A stretch of DNA of 17,663 nucleotides from an uncultured Solirubrobacteraceae bacterium (GTDB taxonomy: Bacteria > Actinomycetota > Thermoleophilia > Solirubrobacterales > Solirubrobacteraceae): contig CATPBV010000134.1 of the NCBI GenBank assembly GCA_955652345.1, positions 1 through 17,663 on the forward strand, in the 5' to 3' direction. The notes under the pieces are model-generated. The model did not search any database, was not told the origin of the DNA, and saw only the letters and a program-made list of their open reading frames with translations. The translations under genes and the position numbers were made by a program. Below, one piece after another: positions 1 through 5,850 of the stretch; within the stretch, counting starts at the first letter, position 1, and each line of letters starts with the position of its first letter.

Positions 1-576
1 CGCCAATTGCTCGTGCGCGCTGATCAGGTCAGGCGTACCCTTGGCGGGCTCCTCGCCGTTCGAGAGCAGGGCAACGCGCGGAGCATGGATCCCCATCACG
101 GCGTGGGCGAATCCCGCGCCCATATGGGCAAATTGCACGAGATGCTCCGGACGACAGATCGCATTCGCGCCCACATCGAGGAGCAGCACCGGCGTTGCGC
201 CGGGCATCGGCACCGGAAGCGCAAGCGCGGGACGGTAGATGCCCCGGTCGCGCTTGAGGTTGAAGAGCCCCGCCGCAAGTGCCGCGCCTGTCGAGCCGCC
301 CGACACGAGCGCCTGCGCGCGGCCATCGGCTACCGCGCGAGCCGCCTGCACGATCGAGGCGTGAGGGGTCGAGCGCACGGCAGACGCCGGATCCGACGCC
401 TTGGCGATCGATACTGGAGCATCGATCACCTCCACTCCCGCTGGCGCTGGTCCGATCTCGCTCGCCGGACCGAACAGCGTCACCCTGATTCCCTGGGCCG
501 CGGCGCGCTCCGCACCAGCGGCCACCTCCCGCGGCCCGAGATCCGCCCCGCCCGCGTCGACGGCGACCGTGATCAT
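1..576 (-). CDS. plsX: Phosphate acyltransferase PlsX, N-terminal part (cut by window edge)
   Basis: This is the first 192 codons of PlsX, which converts acyl-ACP and phosphate to acyl-phosphate for PlsY in phosphatidic acid synthesis. The frame opens at ATG (574-576) with MITVAVDAGGADLGP and runs off the left edge without a stop. Family landmarks are VSGGSTGA (residues 91-98, usually VSAGNTGA, so the Asn is Ser here), GIYRPALA (112-119), LLLDVGANA (131-139) and LLSNGEE...KG (170-180). Full PlsX is about 330-350 residues, so a little over half is present. It starts 10 bases after the rpmF stop. No clear Shine-Dalgarno is visible before the ATG, so it is probably translated from the yceD/rpmF message. 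The order yceD-rpmF-plsX is widespread in bacteria. Confidence 0.93.
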   Translation of the reverse strand, partial: MITVAVDAGGADLGPREVAAGAERAAAQGIRVTLFGPASEIGPAPAGVEVIDAPVSIAKASDPASAVRSTPHASIVQAARAVADGRAQALVSGGSTGAALAAGLFNLKRDRGIYRPALALPVPMPGATPVLLLDVGANAICRPEHLVQFAHMGAGFAHAVMGIHAPRVALLSNGEEPAKGTPDLISAHEQLA

Positions 577-586
577 GGAAGGGCGG

Positions 587-781
587 TCAGACGTTCTGCT
601 CGTCGGAATAGGGAGCGATTACCTCGCGGCCCTTGTAGCTCCCGCACACCGGGCAGACGCGATGCGGCAGCCGGGGGCTGTGACATTGCGGGCAGGCGTT
701 GTATGTGGGTGCGCTGACCTTGTGCTGCGCCCTGCGCTGCGTCGTGCGGGCGTGCGACTGCTTCTGCTTGGGGACGGCCAT
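587..781 (-). CDS. rpmF: 50S ribosomal protein L32 (zinc-ribbon form)
   Basis: This 64-residue basic protein begins MAVPKQKQSHART, the typical L32 start. It carries a four-cysteine zinc ribbon, with CPQC at residues 30-33 and CPVC at 43-46, followed by GSYKGREV. L32 is part of the large ribosomal subunit. It sits between yceD (57 bases upstream) and plsX (10 bases downstream) in the usual cluster. A TACACT box (minus-strand reading of 789-794) ends 7 bases before the ATG, so the gene may have its own leaderless promoter. A 9-base inverted repeat also places its 3' arm directly against the start codon. This is the C+ (zinc-binding) form of L32; no zinc-free paralogue is in the window. Confidence 0.97.
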   Translation of the reverse strand: MAVPKQKQSHARTTQRRAQHKVSAPTYNACPQCHSPRLPHRVCPVCGSYKGREVIAPYSDEQNV

Positions 782-822
782 GGCGTCGAGTGTATCCGGC
801 TGCCCGATCGGCGCTCGACGCC
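782..822 (-). promoter_or_regulatory. Inverted repeat abutting the rpmF start codon
   Basis: Perfect 9-base arms GGCGTCGAG (782-790) and CTCGACGCC (814-822) flank a 23-base centre. In an rpmF message coming from yceD, the 3' arm of the hairpin would touch the A of the ATG and cover the region where a ribosome binding site should be. It also overlaps the candidate -10 box at 789-794. It could be an operator, a translation-blocking hairpin or chance in GC-rich DNA. Confidence 0.4.
789..794 (-). promoter_or_regulatory. Candidate -10 box for a leaderless rpmF transcript
   Basis: Read on the minus strand this is TACACT, which fits the actinobacterial TANNNT pattern. Its last base is 7 bases from the rpmF ATG, so transcription would begin at or within a base or two of the start codon. 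No convincing -35 element is visible. The absence of a Shine-Dalgarno in front of rpmF agrees with leaderless initiation. Confidence 0.35.
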
Positions 823-838
823 GCAGAAGACGGGGTGA

Positions 839-1360
839 CTATTCGAGCCGAAGCTCAGATAGCTTGGCCCACCGAGGATCGGCGGCGCGCTCGTGACCGT
901 GGCCGGGCTCGGCTCGATTCAGGTTCTCCCCGCAGACTGCGCAGAGCCCCGCGCAATCGCCCGCGCACAGGATCGCGGCGGGCAAAGCGAGGGCAAGGGC
1001 GTCGCGAGCCCATGCCCCCACGTCGAGCACCGAGCCTTCGACATACGGTGAGCGCAGCTCCTCTGCCTCTCCAGGCACCGACACCTCTCGCGCCTCGATG
1101 GCGGAGGTTGGCGCCGCGGGCTCCAGGCAGCGCATGCACGGACCGATGAGGGTCGCCTCGAACCGCAGCAGCAGCGCGTAGCCGCCGCCCGTTGTGCGCG
1201 AGATCTCGAGCACAACCGGGACCGGGCTGCCTTGCACCTGGTAGCGCTCGCCGCCGAGCTCAAACGGATCGATCGCCACCGCGAGGCCGAGCCGTCGGCC
1301 CTCGCCCGCCGTGAGCCGCAGTCCCGCGAGGTCAAATGTGTCGGTGCGCAGAGCCATCAT
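839..1360 (-). CDS. yceD: YceD family protein (DUF177)
   Basis: This 173-residue protein belongs to the YceD/DUF177 family, which is encoded almost universally just upstream of rpmF and is linked to 23S rRNA or ribosome maturation. The conserved core is visible: GPCMRCLEP (residues 73-81), PYVEGSVLDVGAWARDAL (105-122), then a cysteine-rich part with C132, C136, C140 and CGENLN (143-148), and DPRWAKL near the end. The paired cysteines suggest metal binding. Two ATGs are adjacent at 1358-1360 and 1355-1357. A TAATCT box at 1364-1369 lies 6 bases before the second, which would make the message leaderless from 1357 and the protein 172 residues. It is divergent from the phosphatase at 1485. Confidence 0.92.
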   Translation of the reverse strand: MMALRTDTFDLAGLRLTAGEGRRLGLAVAIDPFELGGERYQVQGSPVPVVLEISRTTGGGYALLLRFEATLIGPCMRCLEPAAPTSAIEAREVSVPGEAEELRSPYVEGSVLDVGAWARDALALALPAAILCAGDCAGLCAVCGENLNRAEPGHGHERAADPRWAKLSELRLE

Positions 1361-1363
1361 TTG

Positions 1364-1369
1364 AGATTA
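1364..1369 (-). promoter_or_regulatory. Candidate -10 box for yceD
   Basis: The minus-strand sequence is TAATCT (TANNNT). It ends 3 bases before the first ATG and 6 bases before the second ATG of yceD, which places the predicted transcription start at the second ATG. No clear -35 is seen in the GC-rich 124-base divergent spacer. Confidence 0.35.
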
Positions 1370-1484
1370 GCTCGGCGCTCCGGCCGATTCCGGCCTCCGC
1401 AGCCGGCCCGATTGAGACCCCGTCGGCGGTCGAAAAGGAGCGAGCGCCAGCCGCCGCGGTGAGCGAGGAGCGATCATTGTCGGC

Positions 1485-1976
1485 GTGTCGAGGTGGTTTC
1501 GCACATATGGATTCACAGAGGTCGGCCCGGACCTGCTTGTGGGCGCCTATCCCCTCGACGAGCGCGACGTCCAGCTGCTGGCGTCGATGCGCGTCAGGCG
1601 AGTCCTGAACCTGGCCGAGGACGAGGAGTACCGGGACGGCGAGCGGGACACCGTCCAGCAGGCCCTCGACACGGCAGGGATCGAGGAACACCGGATCAGC
1701 ATGATCGACTTCGGCGGCCTCTCCCCCGAGGCCATCGAGTCAGCGGTGACGCTGCTAGATGCCTGGCTTGACGAGGGACTCCGCACATACCTGCACTGTC
1801 GCGCCGGATGGCAGCGCTCAGCAGCGGTCGCCGCAGGCTTGGTAGCGCTCCGCGACGGATTGGACATCGATCGGGCGCTCGAGTACGTGCAGACGCGCAA
1901 GCCCTCCGCCGATCCGCTGCCCCACCAACGCGATGACCTGCGCCGGTGGTGGGAGGAGCGATCGGCTCTCGGCTGA
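1485..1976 (+). CDS. Dual-specificity / tyrosine phosphatase family protein
   Basis: This 163-residue soluble protein has the fold of a small cysteine-dependent phosphatase. It shows the P-loop signature HCRAGWQRS (residues 104-112), matching HCxxGxxRS with nucleophile Cys105 and Arg111. Upstream, IDFGG holds Asp75, a plausible general acid. The N-terminal part (VGPDLLVGAYPLDERD, then VLNLAEDEEY) resembles DSPs. The substrate cannot be read from the sequence and may be a phosphoprotein, phosphoinositide-like molecule or phosphosugar. The start is GTG at 1485; GGAG at 1467-1470 is 14 bases away, rather far, so the start is not certain. It lies on the opposite strand from the housekeeping genes and ends 9 bases from the convergent rmuC stop. 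Confidence 0.85.
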   Translation: MSRWFRTYGFTEVGPDLLVGAYPLDERDVQLLASMRVRRVLNLAEDEEYRDGERDTVQQALDTAGIEEHRISMIDFGGLSPEAIESAVTLLDAWLDEGLRTYLHCRAGWQRSAAVAAGLVALRDGLDIDRALEYVQTRKPSADPLPHQRDDLRRWWEERSALG

Positions 1977-1985
1977 GTCGAGACC

Positions 1986-3341
1986 CTATTCAGCGGCGCG
2001 AAGGCGCCGCGGTGCGGTCAGCTCTTCGAAGCTGGCCTGCTCACCGGCTTCGAGCTCCCCGACCATGAGCTCCGCAGCGTGGACGCTGCGGGCGCTGGTG
2101 GTGACGTGCTCGAGCTGGGGCAGCTCGCGCCCCGCCTTGACAGCGCCGTGGTCGGCGAACCGCCGTGCGGACGGCAGCACCCGCGCCTCGTAGGAGCCGA
2201 CAGCCTCGTTATAGGCGCGGACCGTGCCGTTGAGTTTCGACCCGAGCGAGGAGAGGAGGCCCGAGAGCTTGACCAGGCGACTGTGGAGCTCGCGTCCGAG
2301 CTCGGAGATCGCCTGAGCGGACTCAGCGACGCGCTCCTGCTGCCACCCATACCCAACCGCCCTGAGCATCGCCAGCAGCGTCGTGGGGGTAGCGATCAGT
2401 ACCCGGCGCGCCATCGCATCCTCGATCAGCGCCGGGTCTGCCTCGAGCGCCGCCCCATACAGATGCTCACCGGGCAGGAACATCACCACCAGGTCGGGTG
2501 CGGAGTCGAGCCCCGCCCAATAGGCCTTGTCGGCGAGCGCCTTGACGTGCTTTCGGAGAAGCCGGGCATGATCGTGCAGGTGGCGCTGGCGCTCCTCCTC
2601 ATCGCGTGCGGCATAGGCATCGAGGACGCCCTGCAGCGGCGCCTTGGCGTCGACCACGACGTGCTTGCCGCCCGGGAGCTTGACGATCAGGTCAGGTCGC
2701 AGGGTCGTCTCATCGCCGGCCAGCGCCGTCTGCTCGGTGAAGTCGCAGTGCTTCACCATGCCGGCGAGCTCGACGACGTTTCGCAGCTGCATCTGACCCC
2801 ATTGGCCCCGTGCGTTCGGCTTGCGCAGCGCGGTGACGAGCGCGCCCGTCTCGGTGCGCAGCCGCTCGCCGGTGTCGGTCAGCGTTCTCAGCTGGGCCTC
2901 CAGACGGCCACGCGACTCTCGCCGTTCCTGGTCTAGGCGCAGCAGCTGAGCATCGACTCGGCCGAGCTGCTCTTTCAGGGGTGCGACGAGCTGCTCGACC
3001 GCGTTCCGGCGCTGGTCGAGATCTCCCTTGGCCTCGGCCTGGGCAGCCTGAAGCTGGGAGCGGGCAAGCTCAGCCAGCTGGCTCATGCTCGCCTGCAGTG
3101 CTTCGGCGCTGAGCGCCTTGAAGGACGCCGACAGCCGCTCCTGGGCGTCGCTGATCGTGGCCAGCCGCTCCTCCCCGCGCGTGCGTTCGTGCTCGAGCTC
3201 GGCGCGGGCTTGGAGCAGCTCGCGGTCGAGCTCGGCGGCGCGGGCCGTCTCCAGTGCGAGCAGGCGCAGACGCGGACGGAGCGCAGCAGCGACCGCCGCG
3301 GCGCCCGCAAGTAACCCGATTAGCAGCCAAAGTGCGGTCAT
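1986..3341 (-). CDS. rmuC: DNA recombination protein RmuC
   Basis: RmuC is a membrane-anchored putative nuclease that limits inversions and rearrangements at repeats. The 451-residue protein starts with one membrane segment (about 2-21, TALWLLIGLLAG...), followed by a long coiled coil (about 30-170, rich in Glu/Arg/Ala/Gln). The RmuC domain comes next, with GQWGQMQLRNVVELAGM, DLIVKLPGGKHVVVDAKAP (the PD-(D/E)XK-like Asp...Asp-Ala-Lys), VVMFLPGEHLY and IATPTTLLAMLRAV. The ATG at 3339-3341 is chosen because it gives the usual short tail before the membrane helix. The open frame continues upstream to 3848, but that part is antisense to the acylphosphatase and looks like no protein family. It is divergent from the acylphosphatase by 54 bases. 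Confidence 0.93.
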   Translation of the reverse strand: MTALWLLIGLLAGAAAVAAALRPRLRLLALETARAAELDRELLQARAELEHERTRGEERLATISDAQERLSASFKALSAEALQASMSQLAELARSQLQAAQAEAKGDLDQRRNAVEQLVAPLKEQLGRVDAQLLRLDQERRESRGRLEAQLRTLTDTGERLRTETGALVTALRKPNARGQWGQMQLRNVVELAGMVKHCDFTEQTALAGDETTLRPDLIVKLPGGKHVVVDAKAPLQGVLDAYAARDEEERQRHLHDHARLLRKHVKALADKAYWAGLDSAPDLVVMFLPGEHLYGAALEADPALIEDAMARRVLIATPTTLLAMLRAVGYGWQQERVAESAQAISELGRELHSRLVKLSGLLSSLGSKLNGTVRAYNEAVGSYEARVLPSARRFADHGAVKAGRELPQLEHVTTSARSVHAAELMVGELEAGEQASFEELTAPRRLRAAE

Positions 3342-3395
3342 CTCGGGTCGAGCATGGCGTGGGTCGCGGACGGAACGGTGCGCGAGAATCACCGG

Positions 3396-3671
3396 ATGAG
3401 CAACACGGTCCGAAAGCGGGTCGTGGTTCGGGGCCGCGTACAGGGTGTGTTCTTCCGGGACTCGGTGCGCGAGCGGGCTCGGGCGCATGGCGTGTCGGGG
3501 TGGGCGTGCAACCGTGCCGATGGCGCCCTGGAGGTCGTTCTGGAAGGGTCTCCCGAGGCGGTGGATCGGGTGGTCAGGTTCTGCGACACAGGGCCGTCGG
3601 CGGCGAGGGTCGACGGAACGGCAGTCAATGAGGAGGAGCCCGAGGGGATTCGCGGGTTCGAGATCCGCTGA
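3396..3671 (+). CDS. acyP: Acylphosphatase
   Basis: This is a 91-residue, full-length acylphosphatase, which hydrolyses carboxyl-phosphate bonds such as those of acetyl- or acyl-phosphates. The signature GRVQGVFFRDSV (residues 13-24) carries the phosphate-binding Arg21, and GWACNRADG (35-43) carries catalytic Asn39. The usual form is GWVRNLPDG, so Cys38 and Ala41 are local variations. The C-terminal strand GIRGFEIR matches the family end. ATG at 3396 is preferred over an in-frame ATG at 3354, because 91 residues is the family length and the extra 14 residues are unlike the family. The Shine-Dalgarno is weak. It is divergent from rmuC and convergent with the macro-domain gene, separated from the latter by the repeat array. 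Confidence 0.92.
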   Translation: MSNTVRKRVVVRGRVQGVFFRDSVRERARAHGVSGWACNRADGALEVVLEGSPEAVDRVVRFCDTGPSAARVDGTAVNEEEPEGIRGFEIR

Positions 3672-3680
3672 GCGAGCGGA
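3664..3680 (+). terminator. Small hairpin over the acylphosphatase stop codon
   Basis: Six-base arms TCCGCT (3664-3669) and AGCGGA (3675-3680) enclose a five-base loop, with the TGA stop (3669-3671) spanning the first arm's end and the loop. There is no T-run after it, so it is only a weak terminator candidate. The larger inverted repeats begin 6 bases further on. Confidence 0.25.
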
Positions 3681-3685
3681 GCAGA

Positions 3686-3798
3686 GTGCATTACACGTCA
3701 CGGGGCGGAGCGAACGAGCTGCCCGACGTGTTACGCACGCTATTTGTGCATGGCACGTCATGGCCGCGCGATCGAGCGCGGCTTGACGTGTTATGCAC
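3686..3798. repeat. Array of four 15-base repeats in alternating orientation (two 53-base inverted-repeat units)
   Basis: Four copies of a motif close to TGACGTGTTATGCAC occupy the spacer between the convergent acylphosphatase and macro-domain genes. Copies lie at 3686-3700 (reverse), 3724-3738 (forward), 3746-3760 (reverse) and 3784-3798 (forward). They form two inverted-repeat units, 3686-3738 and 3746-3798, each with a 23-base centre, 7 bases apart and repeating with an exact 60-base period. Arms match at 12/15 in the first unit and 13/15 in the second. The outermost copies match each other at 14/15. The second unit's centre holds another perfect stem, GCCGCGC (3763-3769) and GCGCGGC (3776-3782), with a six-base loop. 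Possible roles are a bidirectional terminator, a protein-binding array, or a REP/MITE-like dispersed element. I do not recognise the motif. Confidence 0.9.
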
Positions 3799-3804
3799 CC
3801 TGGA

Positions 3805-4308
3805 TCAGCGGGCCAACGCGCGCTCGAACGCCTCGCGCGCCGCGCCACCCCTCACCGCGAAGACGATCCGCTCGATGCCGCTCCTTTCATTGAGGTGTTT
3901 TCGCACCTCTTCCATCTCGATGCGCGCGGCCTCGTCCAACGGAAACCCACCCACGCCCGTACCGAACGCCACCAGGGCCAGCGACCGCGCACCCAGCTGC
4001 TCCGCGCGGCGCAGCGTGCTGGCCGTGGCCCGCCGGATGATGTCCGCAGACGTCGGACCGCCGAGCTCCATCGTCGCGGCGTGGATCACCCACCGGCACG
4101 GCATCGACCCGGCCGTCGTCTCGACCGCGTCGCCCAGCTCGATCGGGGCACGCTCGTGGCTCTCGCGTTGCACATTCGGGCCGCCGGCGCGTGCGATCGC
4201 CCCGGCCACGCCGCCGCCGTGAAGCAGCCGCGTGTTCGCCGCGTTGGCGATCGCGTCGACCTCGAGCGTCGTGATGTCGACCTCGAGGACCTCGATCTGA
4301 GGGGGCAC
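3805..4308 (-). CDS. Macro-domain protein (ADP-ribose binding / deacetylase-like)
   Basis: This 167-residue protein is a single macro domain, the fold that binds ADP-ribose and in many members removes it from proteins or cleaves O-acetyl-ADP-ribose. Visible landmarks are Asp11 in VDITTLEVDAIANAAN (adenine contact), the NAAN segment (22-25), the glycine loop HGGGVAGAIARAGG (30-43), WVIHAATM (73-80) and the phosphate loop FGTGVGGFPL (115-124). The sequence resembles the AF1521-type branch more than MacroD/YmdB. It starts with GTG at 4306-4308, 10 bases after the SepIVA-like stop, so it is probably the last gene of the recG-rsmD-coaD operon. The actual substrate cannot be decided from the sequence. 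Confidence 0.9.
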   Translation of the reverse strand: MPPQIEVLEVDITTLEVDAIANAANTRLLHGGGVAGAIARAGGPNVQRESHERAPIELGDAVETTAGSMPCRWVIHAATMELGGPTSADIIRRATASTLRRAEQLGARSLALVAFGTGVGGFPLDEAARIEMEEVRKHLNERSGIERIVFAVRGGAAREAFERALAR

Positions 4309-4318
4309 GGAGCGCGCC

Positions 4319-4786
4319 CTAACCGACTTCGGCGGGTTCCTCTTCCTTGCCGGCGAGGCGCTCGCGGCCGCGCCTGACGGCGGCGATGAACTTCGAGAGG
4401 TTGACCTCGAGCGTGTTCAGGATCTCGTCGGCGTAATCCTCGGCGCCGAGCCGGATCTCGCGCTCGCGGGCGCGCGCGTCCTCGATGATGTCCTCGGCGG
4501 CACGCTCCGCCTGCTTGGTGACCTCCTCTTCGGAGATCAGACGCTCCTGGCGCTCACGCGCCTCCTTGACGATCCGCTCCGCCTCGCGCTTGGCCTCCGC
4601 GAGCATCTCCTGGCGCTCCTTGACGATCCAGCGCGCCTGCTTGATCTCCTCCGGGATCGTCGCGCGCATCTGATCGAGGATGTCGTAGATCTCTTCCTTG
4701 TCGACGCGCACCTGGTCGGTGAGGGGCACCGGCTTGGCGTTGTGGACGAGATCGTCCAGCTTGTCGATCAATACCAGGACGTCCAT
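4319..4786 (-). CDS. SepIVA-like (DivIVA-related) coiled-coil protein
   Basis: This 155-residue acidic/basic coiled-coil protein starts with MDVLVLIDKLDDLVHNAKPVPL, then EEIYDILDQMRATIPEEIKQA. A long heptad region of roughly residues 45-115 follows (MLAEAKREAERIVKEA and similar). The opening block and the AKxEAxxI repeats resemble mycobacterial SepIVA (Rv2927c), a DivIVA-like factor in septation and polar growth; it is often annotated as an ATP synthase subunit b-like protein because of the coiled coil. It has a good ribosome binding site, AGAGG, 6 bases before the ATG (minus-strand reading around 4793-4797). It follows coaD by 18 bases. The role in cell division or envelope growth is inferred from the family resemblance. 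Confidence 0.8.
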   Translation of the reverse strand: MDVLVLIDKLDDLVHNAKPVPLTDQVRVDKEEIYDILDQMRATIPEEIKQARWIVKERQEMLAEAKREAERIVKEARERQERLISEEEVTKQAERAAEDIIEDARAREREIRLGAEDYADEILNTLEVNLSKFIAAVRRGRERLAGKEEEPAEVG

Positions 4787-4804
4787 CGCAGAACCTCTGT
4801 TTCG

Positions 4805-5302
4805 TCAGCGGGCGAGCCGCTCCTGCAAGGCCCTAGCAACCTCATCGGGAACCAACTCCCCCAAGTCGCCGCCGAACGTGGCGAGCTCCTTGACACCGCT
4901 AGAACTAAGGAAACTGTACTTGGCTGAGGCCATCAGGTAAACGGACTCGACGTCCGGGGCCTGCATGCGGTTGAGCTGGTTCATCTCGAGCTCGTACTCG
5001 AAGTCGGAGATCGCGCGCAGTCCCTTGACGATCGCCAACGCCCCGCGCTCGCGCGCGAACTCGACCAGCAGGTTGCTGAACGGCTCGACGGTCGCGTTGC
5101 CGAGCTCGCGGGTGGCGTTCTCGAGGAAGGAGACGCGCTCCTCGGTGCTGAACAGGCTGTTTCCCTTGCGCCAGGGAACGTCGACCACGCCCACGATCAC
5201 CGCGTCGAACATCTTCGAAGCGCGCGCGATCACGTCGAGATGCCCGTACGTGACAGGGTCGAACGTGCCGGGGCAGATCGCGGTGCGGTTATCGGGGGCC
5301 AT
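4805..5302 (-). CDS. coaD: Phosphopantetheine adenylyltransferase
   Basis: CoaD transfers AMP from ATP to 4'-phosphopantetheine, the penultimate step of coenzyme A synthesis in the cytoplasm. The 165-residue length is standard. The nucleotidyltransferase motif GTFDPVTYGH (residues 12-21, with the TxGH of the family) opens the protein. Other conserved blocks are KGLRAISDFEYELEMNQLNR and the ISSS-like block YSFLSSSGVKELATFGGD. ATG at 5300-5302 lies 8 bases after the rsmD stop. The rsmD-coaD pairing is conserved in many bacteria. Confidence 0.97.
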   Translation of the reverse strand: MAPDNRTAICPGTFDPVTYGHLDVIARASKMFDAVIVGVVDVPWRKGNSLFSTEERVSFLENATRELGNATVEPFSNLLVEFARERGALAIVKGLRAISDFEYELEMNQLNRMQAPDVESVYLMASAKYSFLSSSGVKELATFGGDLGELVPDEVARALQERLAR

Positions 5303-5310
5303 CGGGGCAG

Positions 5311-5850
5311 TTATGCGGCGGCATAGATTCGAATCACGGTGTCGCCGTAGCGACGCTCGTCGAGCGCGGTCAGCGCTTCGAGCTCGAGCGGCGCTCGCCT
5401 ATCGCTCTCGGCCACCACCCGAGCGCCAGGCGCGAGCACCGGCCTCAGAGCGGACGGGAGCTCGCTGCCGAGGACGCTCGCGTCGCGATACGGGGGATCG
5501 AGGAAGACGAGATCGTACCTGCGGGCGCCCGAGCGTGCCCGCGCCAGGAACGCAGCGGCCGGCCCACGCCAGACCTCCGCCACCAGGCCGAGCGATTCCA
5601 GGTTCCGCTCGATCGCGGCGATCGCAGCGCCCGACGAGTCGACCAGCGTGGCTCCGGCGGCGCCGCGCGACAGCGCCTCGATCGCCATCGCGCCAGACCC
5701 GGCGAACAGGTCAAGCACCCATGCGCCATCGACGGCCCCGCCCAGGATCGAGAACACGGCCTCGCGCACGCGGTCGGGGGTGGGGCGGGTCGCGCTGCCG
5801 CGTGGAGCCACGAGCTTGCGGCCGCGGAGTGCTCCGGCGATGACCCTCAC
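5311..5850 (-). CDS. rsmD: 16S rRNA (guanine966-N2)-methyltransferase RsmD
   Basis: RsmD methylates G966 of 16S rRNA on the assembled small subunit, using SAM. The 179-residue protein begins MRVIAGALRGRKL, the classic start of the family, then TRPTPDRVREAVFSIL (21-36). The SAM loop LDLFAGSG (46-53) and the catalytic DPPY (118-121) follow. The start is a GTG at 5848-5850 whose bases overlap the recG stop as GTGA, a tight translational coupling. The open frame continues upstream to 6159, but that part is only recG read in another frame. Confidence 0.95.
   Translation of the reverse strand: MRVIAGALRGRKLVAPRGSATRPTPDRVREAVFSILGGAVDGAWVLDLFAGSGAMAIEALSRGAAGATLVDSSGAAIAAIERNLESLGLVAEVWRGPAAAFLARARSGARRYDLVFLDPPYRDASVLGSELPSALRPVLAPGARVVAESDRRAPLELEALTALDERRYGDTVIRIYAAA

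Noticed and set aside
3686..3798. CRISPR array
   Set aside because: Repeats are only 15 bases, alternate in orientation, and the spacing pattern is 23/7/23. CRISPR repeats are longer, in one direction, with similar-sized spacers.
3342..3848. N-terminal extension of the rmuC frame
   Set aside because: It is antisense to acylphosphatase and the repeat array, resembles no protein, and would precede the N-terminal membrane anchor that normally starts RmuC.
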